Assembly: GCA_016712105.1 (NCBI GenBank) | Contig: JADJRU010000002.1 | Coordinates: 237,501-264,867, forward strand | From: Ahniella sp. | GTDB taxonomy: Bacteria; Pseudomonadota; Gammaproteobacteria; Xanthomonadales; Ahniellaceae | Reading direction: 5' to 3' | DNA: 27,367 bases | In this document: one piece after another, positions 7,735 to 16,590 of the stretch | How positions within the stretch are numbered: the first letter of the stretch is position 1 | Layout: every line of letters starts with the position of its first letter | Program-made: the position numbers and the translations under genes | Notes under the pieces: model-generated | The model's input: the letters and a program-made list of their open reading frames with translations, nothing else | What the model was told of the DNA's origin: nothing | Database searches by the model: none

Positions 7735-9030
7735 ATGAAGATTGCCCAAGTTCGCGCCCGCGAAATCCTCGACTCGCGCGGAAACCCCACTCTGGAAGCC
7801 GAAGTCACCCTCAGCGATGGCTCGTTTGGGCGTGCTGCCGTACCGAGTGGGGCCTCAACCGGTGCCCGCGAAGCGGTGGAGTTGCGGGACGGTGACAAGA
7901 CCCGATACCTCGGCAAAGGCGTGCTGAAGGCCGTTGCAAACGTCAACGGCACGATTGCACAGGCGATTGTCGGCAACGACGCCGGCGATCAACTGGGCCT
8001 GGACCAGAAACTCATCGCGCTCGACGGCACCGAGAACAAGAGCAAACTCGGCGCCAATGCGCTGCTGGCCGTGTCGCTGGCGAATGCCCATGCGCTGGCA
8101 GCGAGCCGCAAGCTGCCGCTGTGGCGCCACCTGTTGGGCGAGCGCGCCGGCCAGTTGCCCGTGCCGATGATGAACATCATCAACGGCGGCGCACACGCCG
8201 ACAACAATGTCGATCTGCAGGAATTCATGGTCATGCCGGTCGGCTTGCCCAGTTTCGCCGAAGCCCTGCGAGCCGGGACCGAAATCTTCCACGCCCTGAA
8301 AAGTGTGTTGAAGGGTCGCGGTCTGGCAACGGCCGTGGGCGATGAGGGCGGCTTCGCACCGGACCTTCGCTCGAACGAAGAAGCCATCGAGACCATTCTC
8401 GAAGCGGTCGCAAAGGCGGGATACCGAATCGGTCAGGATGTTTATCTGGCACTGGATGCCGCCGCATCGGAATTCCACAAGGATGACGGCAAATACCACC
8501 TGACTGGCGAAGGCAAGAAGCTCAACTCCGACCAGATGGTCGAGTTCTGGGCAGGTTGGTGCGCCAAGTACCCGATCCTGTCGATCGAGGACGGCATGGC
8601 CGAAGATGATTGGGCCGGCTGGAAAACGCTCAGCACGCGCCTCGGCAAACAGATCCAGCTGGTGGGTGACGACCTGTTCGTGACGAATCCTGCCATTTTC
8701 CGGCAGGGGATCGACCAAGGCATCGCAAACTCCATCCTGATCAAGGTCAACCAGATCGGCACCCTCAGCGAAACGCTCGAAGCCATCGCGATGGCCGAAG
8801 CCAATCGGTATTCGGCCGTCATCTCTCATCGTTCGGGTGAAACCGAAGACACCACGATCGCCGATCTGGCCGTGGCCACCGCGGCCACGCAGATCAAGAC
8901 CGGTTCCCTGTGCCGCACCGACCGTGTGGCCAAATACAACCAACTGCTCCGGATCGAGGAAGCATTGGGTTCGGCTGCGCGGTATGCCGGTCGGGATGCG
9001 TTCCCGAATCTGTCGAAGTTCCAGTCCTGA
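7735..9030 (+). CDS. eno: enolase (phosphopyruvate hydratase)
   Basis: This 431-residue enzyme interconverts 2-phosphoglycerate and phosphoenolpyruvate in glycolysis and is also a partner of the RNA degradosome in many gammaproteobacteria. It opens with the family signature REILDSRGNPTLEAEV. Conserved active-site blocks include VPSGASTGAREAVELRDGD, GDEGGFAP, SIEDGMAEDDWAGW, GDDLFVTN, the signature ILIKVNQIGTLSET and SHRSGETEDTTIADL. The length matches E. coli (432). ATG 7735 is chosen because KIAQVRAREILDSRG is the normal N-terminus; an upstream ATG at 7705 would add ten unrelated residues. ftsB follows after 14 bases, the usual arrangement in Xanthomonadales. Confidence 0.98.
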   Translation: MKIAQVRAREILDSRGNPTLEAEVTLSDGSFGRAAVPSGASTGAREAVELRDGDKTRYLGKGVLKAVANVNGTIAQAIVGNDAGDQLGLDQKLIALDGTENKSKLGANALLAVSLANAHALAASRKLPLWRHLLGERAGQLPVPMMNIINGGAHADNNVDLQEFMVMPVGLPSFAEALRAGTEIFHALKSVLKGRGLATAVGDEGGFAPDLRSNEEAIETILEAVAKAGYRIGQDVYLALDAAASEFHKDDGKYHLTGEGKKLNSDQMVEFWAGWCAKYPILSIEDGMAEDDWAGWKTLSTRLGKQIQLVGDDLFVTNPAIFRQGIDQGIANSILIKVNQIGTLSETLEAIAMAEANRYSAVISHRSGETEDTTIADLAVATAATQIKTGSLCRTDRVAKYNQLLRIEEALGSAARYAGRDAFPNLSKFQS

Positions 9031-9044
9031 TCCGCTGACATCGC

Positions 9045-9365
9045 GTGTGGCGCTGGTTGCTCCTGCTGCTGTTGCTGCTCGCCCTCGGGCTGCAGCTGAA
9101 ACTGCGCTACGGCCAGGGCGGGCGTCAGGACGTGGCCGATCTGCGCGTGCGCGTCCAGCAGCAGCAAGCCGAGAACCGGAAACTCGATACCCGCAACACC
9201 CAATTGGCGGCCGATGTCCGCGACCTGCAGTCCGGCGGTGAAGCCATCGAAGAGCGAGCTCGGCTGGAACTCGGCATGATCAAGCCGGGTGAAGTGTTCT
9301 ATCAGGTGATCGAAGAACCCTCGTCTCCGGACAAAACCCCGGCATCGGGCGATGATGCACCGTGA
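9045..9365 (+). CDS. ftsB: cell division protein FtsB
   Basis: This 106-residue bitopic membrane protein belongs to the FtsQLB divisome complex. Residues 1-16 are an almost pure leucine transmembrane helix (MWRWLLLLLLLLALGL). Residues about 30-68 are a coiled coil rich in Q, R and D, with QQQAENRKLDTRN in its centre. The FtsB-like C-terminal motif ERARLELGMIKPGEVFYQV follows. The start is a GTG at 9045, 14 bases after the eno stop. The stop at 9365 overlaps the next gene by 14 bases. In many related genomes ispD follows ftsB; here a DUF455 gene does. Confidence 0.95.
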   Translation: MWRWLLLLLLLLALGLQLKLRYGQGGRQDVADLRVRVQQQQAENRKLDTRNTQLAADVRDLQSGGEAIEERARLELGMIKPGEVFYQVIEEPSSPDKTPASGDDAP

Positions 9366-10194
9366 TACCTGGTTCGCGCTGGCCGAGCGCGCGCTCCTGT
9401 GTGTCGAACCTGCAGACAAGATCGAAGCGGTCGCCCTGCTGGGTCGGGTGATGCGCGGCGCGCAGCGGCACGAGCCGTTGCCGGCGCCGCCGATCAGGGC
9501 GATTCCGGTGCCTGGCCGCCCGGTGCGCCCAGAGTTGGTGCTGCCGCGGGAACTGAAGTCGCGCAAACTCGGTTCGCCACTGGGTCGTGCCGTGTTGGTC
9601 CACGCCGTCGCACACATCGAATTCAACGCCATCAATCTGGCGCTCGATGCGATCTACCGGTTCCGGTCCTTGCCCGATACCTTCAGCCTCGACTGGTTGT
9701 CGGTCGCCGAGGACGAGGCCCGGCACTTTCAGTTGCTCGCCCGCAGGCTCGGGGAATTGGGTCATGCCTATGGCGACTTTCCGGCACACAACGGCCTTTG
9801 GCAGGCGGCCTTCGACACCGCGGACGACGCGCTGAAACGCATGGCGCTGGTGCCGCGAGTGCTCGAGGCACGAGGATTGGATGTGACGCCCGGCATGATG
9901 GCGCGCCTGCGCGAAGTGGGCGATCTGGCTACGGTGGCTTGCCTCGAGGTGATCCTTGCCGAAGAAGTTGGCCATGTCGCGATTGGTACCCGGTGGTACC
10001 GGTATCTGTGCGCCGAGGCCGGTATCGCCGACAGTGATGCCCATTTCCTGAACTTGTTGCGCCAGCACGGCCATGGCGCCGTGCGCCCACCGTTCAATGA
10101 GCCGGCGCGCCTTTCGGCAGGCTTTACGGTTCGAGAGCAGGCGGGACTGCTTGCGCTGTCGATGCCACCGCCTGATCCGGGTGTATCCGACTGA
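9352..10194 (+). CDS. DUF455 family ferritin-like protein
   Basis: The 280-residue protein is mainly helical and matches the DUF455 family, which has a ferritin-like four-helix fold. Probable metal ligands are in HAVAHIEFNAINLALDA, VAEDEARHFQLLARR and LAEEVGHVAIGTRWY, the E and ExxH pattern of di-iron proteins. No substrate is known for the family; relation to di-iron hydroxylases such as MiaE is structural inference. The start is ATG 9352 or 9355, inside the end of ftsB, so translation is probably coupled. Residues 40-75 are proline-rich (EPLPAPPIRAIPVPGRPVRP), a linker before the helical core. Confidence 0.88.
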   Translation: MMHRDTWFALAERALLCVEPADKIEAVALLGRVMRGAQRHEPLPAPPIRAIPVPGRPVRPELVLPRELKSRKLGSPLGRAVLVHAVAHIEFNAINLALDAIYRFRSLPDTFSLDWLSVAEDEARHFQLLARRLGELGHAYGDFPAHNGLWQAAFDTADDALKRMALVPRVLEARGLDVTPGMMARLREVGDLATVACLEVILAEEVGHVAIGTRWYRYLCAEAGIADSDAHFLNLLRQHGHGAVRPPFNEPARLSAGFTVREQAGLLALSMPPPDPGVSD

Positions 10195-10405
10195 TTGGCA
10201 CAATCATGATGCGGCGCACAGTTGTGTCCATGGCGATCCCGTGTCCGCTGGCGCATACTCGGCGGGTGACATTCGTTTTTGCGGTGCGGATGGACGCATC
10301 AAGTTCCGGAGCACCCTGACGGCCTGAATCTTGCTGTGGGTACCTGAAGCCCCAGGAAAACAGTCCCGACGGCAAGAACGACCAAGAATCTCCACGGGAG
10401 CGGCC

Positions 10406-12796
10406 ATGCACACCGGTTCTGCCAGCGCGAATGACCTGGAATCGCTTGCCGAGGGAATCGGCCGGCAATGGCATTTGCTGGCAGATCTTTGGGATCTGGC
10501 GCTGGCCGAACAGCTGGTTGAAACCATCGATCAGGGTCTGGAGCAGGCGGAAGGTGATCTGATCACGCGTCTGGGTGACTTGGCGGCCTATCTCGCCACG
10601 TTTGCCGAAACCGGTCGGGAGCCCAACACGGCTCAACGAATTCGGCTGGCCGAGTTGGTCGAGGCTTTGTCCCGACCGTTGCCCGAGGCGATGCCGGCCG
10701 CCAAGACCATCAGCGTTGAACCGATGGTGCTCGCCAAGGCGCCCCGTTCCGGTCGGGCGCGTGTGGCGCGCAACACGATCCGCCTGCTGGGCGTCCCCGA
10801 TGCCCTGTGTCCCGGCCTGGTCGCCCGTCTGGGTGAGCGTCACTACGAAATCCATGCCTTTCCGACGCGCGGGTTGCGTGAATTCATGGCCGGCACGATT
10901 CCCGGTGCCTTGCTGGTCACGGCCAACGATCTGCGCAACATTCCTGCGCTGTCGACCCTGTGGCGTGATGCCGGAGCCCCGCCGTGCTTGATTGCGGTGT
11001 CGACGGCGCGCGACCTCACCCATCGGCTGCTGGCGATGCGGATGGGTTGTGCCGCTTATTTCCCCGGCCCGCTGGACGCCTACCAGATCGTCGCGCGCAT
11101 CGACGAGTTGCTGGGCCGCCAGGAACTGCCGCCGTATCGTGTGCTCGTGGTGGAGGACGACCGCGAGCTGGCGGTGCAATGTGGCCACTGGATCGCCGGC
11201 GAAGGCATGACCGCACGAATCGCCGGTTATGGCAGCGCGGCCATCGAGGCGATCACCGAATTCCAGCCCGACCTCGTGCTGATCGACGCCACCCTGCCGG
11301 ACGCCCGCGGCATCGACCTCGTCCAGGTGATCCGTCAGCAACCCGAGCAGGCCAGCCTGCCCATCGTGCTGCTGACGACCATCGGCGATGCGGCTGAACG
11401 ATTTGACGCCATCGCCGCCGGTGCCGACGAAGTGCTGGTCAAACCACTCAAGCCACGACATGTGATCGGTGTGATCCGGTCCCGCGTGCAACGGGCGCAC
11501 TGGCTGCGCAGCCAGACCGAGGCCAGTCAGGCGCGTGATCCGAAAACCGGGTTTTTCCCGCGGGGCGTTGTGCTCGACCGGATCGGCCCCCGATTGGGGA
11601 CCCGCGGTTCGGTGCTCATGATGGTGGGCTGGGACGATGCCGAACAGGTTCGGCGTGCCCTTGGCAGCACCGGACTGGCGGCGGCCGATGTCGACATGGG
11701 TCAGCGTCTTTCCGGCCTGCTGGCGCCTCACGATCTGACCTGCAGCTTGCGCGACGGTTTCTGGCTCGTATTGGTCACGCGTGAGCGGCAGGATGCCATC
11801 GAACAACTCGCCGAGCGCGTGCGTTTTGCGATTGCCGAGAAGCCCTTCGCCAGTCACGGCGGTCCACTGCCGGTGCGCGCCAGTGTCGCGATTGTCGAAA
11901 TCGAAGACCCGGGAATCGACACCGAGGCAGCCATCCAGTCCGCCGAGTCGGGTATCGAACTCGCCCAGCATCGCGGCGGCGATCAAGTGTATTGGGCCGA
12001 TGGCAACAACAACGTGCCGACCGATCCAAGTCTGGCCGTGCGCGCCGTGCTGACACGAGGCCTGGATGCGCGCCACTGCCGTGCCGAGTACCGCCCGATG
12101 GTGCCGCTGAAAGGCAACCTGCATGGCCAGTTCGAGTTCGAGTATTACTTGATCAGCGCGAACGACGTGCGCGCCCGGGCGGGTTATCTGTTGTGTACCC
12201 AGATCGCCAGCGAAGTGGGTGTACGCGCGGCGTTCGAGCGTGCGCGCCTGGCCCAGGCCATGAGTGTCCGCCAGGAAGCCCGCAATGAGCGGCAGTCCTT
12301 GCGGCTGACCTTGCCGATGCTGGCCGATTGGCTGCTGGAGCCCGGTGAGCTTGACTGGTTGATGGGTCAGTTCGAAGAGCGCAAGCTCTCGGGCAGTGGC
12401 TTCACCTTCGAGTTTCCCGGTTCCGAGTTGCTCGATCACCGGGATGCCCTGACGGCGGCGTTTACGCGGCTTCGTGCGCTGGGTGTTCGCATCGGTGTGC
12501 TGGATTTCGGCCGTGACTTCGCGGCGATCCACATTCTGGCGTCGCTCACCGTCGACAGTGTCCGGCTGGATGCTGATCTGGTTGACGCCTGTGCGAGTTC
12601 GAATTCGGTCAACCCGACGCTACAGACCCTGGTTCGCAAGGCACACCAGCTCGGGGCCACCGTCATCGCACCCGGCATGAATACGCCCGAGCGCGCCCAT
12701 GTGTTGCTGCGGCTGGGTGTGGACTACGGAATCGGAGACGCTTTTGGGCCCGCGACCGCCGGCCCGGACTTCGATTTCAATCGCCCCCTCTGGTAA
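10406..12796 (+). CDS. dual-receiver protein with degenerate GGDEF and EAL domains
   Basis: A 796-residue signalling protein. Residues 1-110 are helical and unassigned. Residues about 115-240 look like a receiver fold without a phosphoacceptor site. Residues about 243-360 are a true receiver (VLVVEDDRE, phosphoacceptor D294 in LVLIDATLPDARG, lysine in VLVKPLKP). The next 160 residues have a GGDEF-like layout, but the signature loop reads RDGFW (449-453). The C-terminal 230 residues resemble an EAL domain: the EAL motif is EFEY (577-580), the DDFG motif is LDFG (699-702), and the EGVE loop reads PGMN. Both enzymatic sites therefore appear dead, as in FimX-type c-di-GMP receptors. It may bind c-di-GMP or only proteins. 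The ATG at 10406 has CGGGAG five bases upstream. No kinase is adjacent. Confidence 0.82.
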   Translation: MHTGSASANDLESLAEGIGRQWHLLADLWDLALAEQLVETIDQGLEQAEGDLITRLGDLAAYLATFAETGREPNTAQRIRLAELVEALSRPLPEAMPAAKTISVEPMVLAKAPRSGRARVARNTIRLLGVPDALCPGLVARLGERHYEIHAFPTRGLREFMAGTIPGALLVTANDLRNIPALSTLWRDAGAPPCLIAVSTARDLTHRLLAMRMGCAAYFPGPLDAYQIVARIDELLGRQELPPYRVLVVEDDRELAVQCGHWIAGEGMTARIAGYGSAAIEAITEFQPDLVLIDATLPDARGIDLVQVIRQQPEQASLPIVLLTTIGDAAERFDAIAAGADEVLVKPLKPRHVIGVIRSRVQRAHWLRSQTEASQARDPKTGFFPRGVVLDRIGPRLGTRGSVLMMVGWDDAEQVRRALGSTGLAAADVDMGQRLSGLLAPHDLTCSLRDGFWLVLVTRERQDAIEQLAERVRFAIAEKPFASHGGPLPVRASVAIVEIEDPGIDTEAAIQSAESGIELAQHRGGDQVYWADGNNNVPTDPSLAVRAVLTRGLDARHCRAEYRPMVPLKGNLHGQFEFEYYLISANDVRARAGYLLCTQIASEVGVRAAFERARLAQAMSVRQEARNERQSLRLTLPMLADWLLEPGELDWLMGQFEERKLSGSGFTFEFPGSELLDHRDALTAAFTRLRALGVRIGVLDFGRDFAAIHILASLTVDSVRLDADLVDACASSNSVNPTLQTLVRKAHQLGATVIAPGMNTPERAHVLLRLGVDYGIGDAFGPATAGPDFDFNRPLW

Positions 12797-13103
12797 CGTT
12801 GGCGGTTCAAGCACGAAAACAAAAGATTCGCCGACGCTGGCAGCCAGTCTGCCGGAGTCCCGTGACATCCATGTTGCAGTGCGGTAATTCATTGTTTCCT
12901 AAAGTAATGTTTGGCCGGCTTGGATTGCGGCCTGAGCCATTGTGGTTTTTTCCCCGCAGGTCGATTTGACCGAATTGGCGGGCACTTTGGCTAAATAGTA
13001 AAAATTGCGTTATTCTCGCAAAGCCCCAGTTATCGGGCAGGCCTCAAAAAGGCCGTTCCCAGACTCTAAGAGTTCACCAATCTGACGTTGGAGAAAGACA
13101 TAC
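12797..13103 (+). other. gene-free region upstream of the TonB receptor
   Basis: This 307-base gap is visibly richer in A and T than its surroundings in its second half (12880-13015). It holds a small hairpin with arms GGCAG (12839-12843) and CTGCC (12849-12853) shortly after the signalling gene, without a T-tract. It also holds the probable receptor promoter, a short hairpin GGCCT/AGGCC (13040-13054) in the leader, and the receptor ribosome-binding site GGAGA near 13090. I see no gene in it. Confidence 0.6.
12987..13016 (+). promoter_or_regulatory. candidate sigma-70 promoter of the TonB receptor gene
   Basis: TTGGCT (12987-12992) and TATTCT (13011-13016) are separated by 18 bases and sit in an AT-rich stretch of an otherwise GC-rich region. 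This would give a leader of about 80 bases. The -10 box lies within an inverted repeat TTGCG (13005-13009) and CGCAA (13017-13021), which could be an operator. An alternative -35, TTGACC at 12966, has no properly spaced -10. Confidence 0.5.
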
Positions 13104-15713
13104 ATGTCCAATACCAAGCACCTGTCCAGCGCGATCCGTTTTGCGCTTTTTGCCGGAGCCGCTTCGATTTTCACCGCCCCGGTCATCGCTCAAGATGACC
13201 AGGACGAAGAGTCGAAAGAGCTCGAGACGATCGTCGTCACCGGTTCGCGCATTCAGCGCGCCGACATCGAAGGCGCTCTGCCTGTAACGGTCATCGACCG
13301 TGCGCAGATCGACGCTTCGGGTGACGTGTCCGTCGCCGAACTGCTCCGCGATTCCACCTTTGCCTCGTTCGGCAACTTCCGCCCGCAGTCGGGCAGCTCG
13401 GCCCAGTCGAACTCGGAAATCGATCTCCGTGGTCTCGGCGGTCGCCGCACGCTCGTCCTGATCGACGGTCGTCGTCTGGCCAAGAGCCCGTTCACGGGTG
13501 AATCGGCCAACCTGAACACGGTCCCGCTGGGCGCCGTGGAACGCATCGAAATCCTGTCTGACGGCGCATCCGCCATCTACGGTTCCGACGCAATCGGTGG
13601 CGTGGTCAACATCATCACCCGTAAGGATTTCCAGGGCGCTGAAGTCAGCTACACCCGCGGCAACCCGAACATCACGGGCGGCGACACGGAAGCCGGCTCG
13701 GCCTCCTACGGCGCTGCTGGCGATCGCGGCCGCGTTCTGGCCACGGTTTCGTTCAACAAGCGTGGCATGGTCTTCACGCGTGACCAGATCGGCGGTGACA
13801 CGCTTGGTCTGTCGACCTTCGGCAACAACTACCGTCTGGCCAATGCGGCCGGCACGGCTCCGACCGGTGCGTTCATCCCGCTGCCGGGCTTTGCTTGCGG
13901 CGGCTCGGGTACGGGCAGCGGCGAAGACCTGTTCTTCCAGACCAATCCGGGTGGCGCAGGCAACCTGTGTTCGTACAACTTCAACGCCTCGGCCGCCAAC
14001 GAAGCTTCCGCTTCGACGAAGGCCCTGTTCGTTTCGGGTGACTACGAGATCAACGACAACTGGTCGACCTACATGCAGGCTTCGGTCACGCGCAACGAGT
14101 CGTTTGGCCGTTACGCTCCAACGCCAGCTCAGGTCTTCGTGCCGGAAAACTCCCCGAACGATCCAGTTCCGGGCGACGGCCGTGGTGCGTTCATTCGTCA
14201 CCGCTTCGCCGCAGTCGGTCCGCGTGACAACAACGTCGACGAAAACGGTTACGACGTCATGATCGGCTTCAAGGGCCGCGTGGCAGATGCCGTGGACGTC
14301 GAAGCTGGCGCCCGCGTGTTCGAGAACCAGGCCTATAACCTGGGCCAGAACTACATCGTCCGTCGTCTGGCTGAAGCAGCCATTCAGGCCGGTCGTTACA
14401 ACGTGCGTGACCCGTTCGGTTCCGACCGTCAGACCCTGAACTCGATCTCGACGACGATTGCCCGTGACGCTTTCTGGTACAGCCAGGAAGTGTTCGGTTC
14501 GGCTGCCTTCGACCTGTTCGAAATGGGCGGCGGCGCTTCCTCGATGGCAATCGGTGGCGAATGGCGTTCGGAAGACTACGCTGACGTCTACGACTCGCTG
14601 TCGTCGGCTGGTGAAGTCGAAGGTTCCGCCGGCAACTCCGCCGACGGTAGCCGTTATGTCCGTTCGGCTTTCGCCGAGTGGCTGTTCCCGATCACCGATA
14701 CGTTTGAAGTCACGGCTGCTGGCCGTTTCGACAAGTACTCGGACTACGGTTCCGACTTCGCTCCGAAGATCGCTTTCCGTTACCAGCCGCTGGACAACCT
14801 GACGCTGCGTGGTTCGTACGGTACCGGCTTCGCCGCTCCGACGCTGCCGGCTCTGAACCAGTCGGATTCGTTCTCGGCTGACGCCGTGACCGACCGTCGC
14901 ACCTGCTTGGCCTTCGGCCGCACGGATTGCAACAGCAACCCGCAGATCCAGATCGACGCAACGGTCATTTCGAACCCGTCGCTGGCTTCGGAACAGTCCC
15001 AGCAGTTCTCCCTGGGTCTGGTTTACGATCCGATCGACCAGGTCAGCATCAAGCTGGACTACTACGACATCACGATCGAAGACCGCATCTCGAACGTGTC
15101 GTCCGGTACGCTCATCTTCCGCGACAACAACGGTATCCCGCTCCCGGCCGGTCTCTCGGTCACGCGTGACCCGACCACCGGTGCGATCATCAACGTGACG
15201 CGCGGCGCCACGAACGAAGGCGACCTGAATACCAGCGGCCTCGACTTCGAAGTCGGCGTCGACCTGGACTTCGGCAATGCTGGCGAGCTCAGCTCGTCGT
15301 TCATCGCTTCCTACGTTCGTGACTACGAACTGGTCAACGTCAATGCCGACGGTTCCACGACGGCAACTGAGTTCACCGACACGTTCGGCACGCCGGACCT
15401 CCGCATCAACCTGCTGAACAGCTGGCAGATGGGTGACTTCACGGTCAACTTCAACAGCAACTTCATCAACGGCACCCCGGCTTCGTTTGACGACGCGGGC
15501 GACCAGGTTGATTCGAAGGTTGGCGGCTACACCACGCATGACCTCCAGGTTGCCTGGAAGGCGCCGTGGAATGCCTCGATCGCTGTTGGCGCAACGAACA
15601 TCGGCGACAAGTTCCCGTCGCAGGATTCGTCGGTTGATGGTCGTCCGTGGAACTTCTACCTGTACGATGCCTACGGCCGCACGCCGTACGTCCGTTACAC
15701 GCAGAACTTCTGA
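13104..15713 (+). CDS. TonB-dependent outer membrane receptor
   Basis: This 869-residue protein is an outer-membrane active-transport gate driven by TonB-ExbBD. It has a signal peptide (1-29, cut after VIA), then an acidic linker and LETIVVTGSRI (40-50), the TonB-box/plug start common in Xanthomonadales receptors. The plug continues with SEIDLRGLGGRRTLVLIDGRR and SDGASAIYGSDAIGGVVNIITRK. A long beta-barrel follows and ends in the terminal aromatic residue (YTQNF) needed for barrel assembly. Two probable loop disulfides are suggested by cysteine pairs at FACGG...NLCSYN and RTCLAFGRTDCNSN. The ribosome-binding site is GGAGAAAG before 13104. Codon choice is strongly biased (TCG, GGT, CGT), unlike the neighbours, which suggests high expression. 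No substrate-related genes are adjacent, so the ligand is unknown. Confidence 0.95.
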   Translation: MSNTKHLSSAIRFALFAGAASIFTAPVIAQDDQDEESKELETIVVTGSRIQRADIEGALPVTVIDRAQIDASGDVSVAELLRDSTFASFGNFRPQSGSSAQSNSEIDLRGLGGRRTLVLIDGRRLAKSPFTGESANLNTVPLGAVERIEILSDGASAIYGSDAIGGVVNIITRKDFQGAEVSYTRGNPNITGGDTEAGSASYGAAGDRGRVLATVSFNKRGMVFTRDQIGGDTLGLSTFGNNYRLANAAGTAPTGAFIPLPGFACGGSGTGSGEDLFFQTNPGGAGNLCSYNFNASAANEASASTKALFVSGDYEINDNWSTYMQASVTRNESFGRYAPTPAQVFVPENSPNDPVPGDGRGAFIRHRFAAVGPRDNNVDENGYDVMIGFKGRVADAVDVEAGARVFENQAYNLGQNYIVRRLAEAAIQAGRYNVRDPFGSDRQTLNSISTTIARDAFWYSQEVFGSAAFDLFEMGGGASSMAIGGEWRSEDYADVYDSLSSAGEVEGSAGNSADGSRYVRSAFAEWLFPITDTFEVTAAGRFDKYSDYGSDFAPKIAFRYQPLDNLTLRGSYGTGFAAPTLPALNQSDSFSADAVTDRRTCLAFGRTDCNSNPQIQIDATVISNPSLASEQSQQFSLGLVYDPIDQVSIKLDYYDITIEDRISNVSSGTLIFRDNNGIPLPAGLSVTRDPTTGAIINVTRGATNEGDLNTSGLDFEVGVDLDFGNAGELSSSFIASYVRDYELVNVNADGSTTATEFTDTFGTPDLRINLLNSWQMGDFTVNFNSNFINGTPASFDDAGDQVDSKVGGYTTHDLQVAWKAPWNASIAVGATNIGDKFPSQDSSVDGRPWNFYLYDAYGRTPYVRYTQNF

Positions 15714-15738
15714 TCCAGTTTTCTGGATGCAAGATGAA

Positions 15739-15769
15739 AGGAGGGGCTCGCAAGAGCCCCTCTTTTTTT
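15739..15769 (+). terminator. Rho-independent terminator of the TonB receptor gene
   Basis: A nine-base perfect stem GAGGGGCTC (15741-15749) and GAGCCCCTC (15754-15762) with a GCAA loop is followed by a run of seven T. It lies 26 bases after the receptor stop. Confidence 0.95.
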
Positions 15770-15783
15770 GTGCCTGAAATTTG

Positions 15784-15810
15784 TGTGTTGGCTGTGTTGG
15801 CTGTGTTGGC
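15784..15810 (+). repeat. three perfect copies of a 9-base tandem repeat
   Basis: TGTGTTGGC occurs three times without a gap at 15784, 15793 and 15802, in the space between the receptor terminator and the convergent baeR-like gene. It looks like a short variable-number repeat without evident function. Confidence 0.85.
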
Positions 15811-15903
15811 TGGGACAGGCTTCTATCGGCATCGAGAGCTCGGCCTCCTTCGGTGCCCGTCAATTCAAGGCAAGTAACTGGGCTTCGCTTTGCTCAGCTC
15901 AGC

Positions 15904-16590
15904 CTACAGCTCGAAGCGATAACCGAGCCCATAGACCGAGAACACACACTCGCGATCGGGTACTAGTTCCGCGAGTTTGCGCCGCAGGTTCTTGATGTGG
16001 CTGTCGACGGTGCGGTCGTTGACCACGCGGTGATCGAGGTACAACGCATCCAGAAGTTGCGCACGGGTCAAGATCTGACCAGGCCGATGACTGAGTGCGG
16101 CCAGGAGCCGGAACTCGACAGGCGTGAGCACTTCGGACTGATTGCCCACGCGAACTTCCATTCGACCTGCATCCAGTTCCAGTGCGGCTGACTGCGCGAC
16201 CGGTTGTGCCGCAGACCCGTTTTGCCACAGCCCGGTCCGACGGAGTTGAGCGCGAACCCGCGCGACCAGTTCGCGCACGCTGAAGGGCTTGATGACATAG
16301 TCGTCCGCGCCCAGTTCCAGACCCAACAGACGGTCCACTTCCTCGACTCGTGCAGTCAGCATGATCACGGGTGTGGTCGAGAACGTCCGAAACTCACGGC
16401 AGACACTCATGCCGTCTCGTCCGGGGAGCATCAGATCGAGGATGATCACGTCGAAGGTTTCCTTGCGGAGCACGTCCATGGCCACGGCGCCATCCGCCAT
16501 CAACGTCGATTCGAATCCTTCCCGATCCAGATAATCACGAATCAGTTCGGCAATCTTGGGTTCGTCCTCGATGATCGCGATTCTTGTCAT
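15904..16590 (-). CDS. OmpR-family response regulator, BaeR-like
   Basis: This 228-residue DNA-binding regulator has a receiver domain (RIAIIEDE, phosphoacceptor D52 in IILDLMLPGRDG, K101 in VIKPFS) and a winged-helix output domain (LTPVEFRLLAAL, then VNDRTVDSHIKNLRRKL and YGLGYRFEL). The segments EEVDRLLGLELGADDY and VNDRTVDSHIKNLRRKL are very close to E. coli BaeR, which answers envelope stress and controls efflux genes. The assignment to BaeR is by remembered similarity. Its ATG overlaps the stop of the upstream kinase gene by four bases (ATGA), so the pair is an operon with coupled translation. A possible binding site lies upstream of the kinase gene at 18135-18160. Confidence 0.92.
   Translation of the reverse strand: MTRIAIIEDEPKIAELIRDYLDREGFESTLMADGAVAMDVLRKETFDVIILDLMLPGRDGMSVCREFRTFSTTPVIMLTARVEEVDRLLGLELGADDYVIKPFSVRELVARVRAQLRRTGLWQNGSAAQPVAQSAALELDAGRMEVRVGNQSEVLTPVEFRLLAALSHRPGQILTRAQLLDALYLDHRVVNDRTVDSHIKNLRRKLAELVPDRECVFSVYGLGYRFEL

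Noticed and set aside
10195..10215. A sigma-54-like promoter starting TGGCAC
   Set aside because: The GC of the -12 element is two bases out of position, so the spacing does not fit.
10124..12532. A minus-strand open frame of 802 codons
   Set aside because: It mirrors the plus-strand signalling gene, whose domains are recognisable. High GC content leaves few stops in the opposite frame.
13074..15863. A minus-strand open frame of 929 codons
   Set aside because: It is antisense to the TonB receptor, is low in complexity and shows no domain. The codon bias of the receptor explains the absence of stops.
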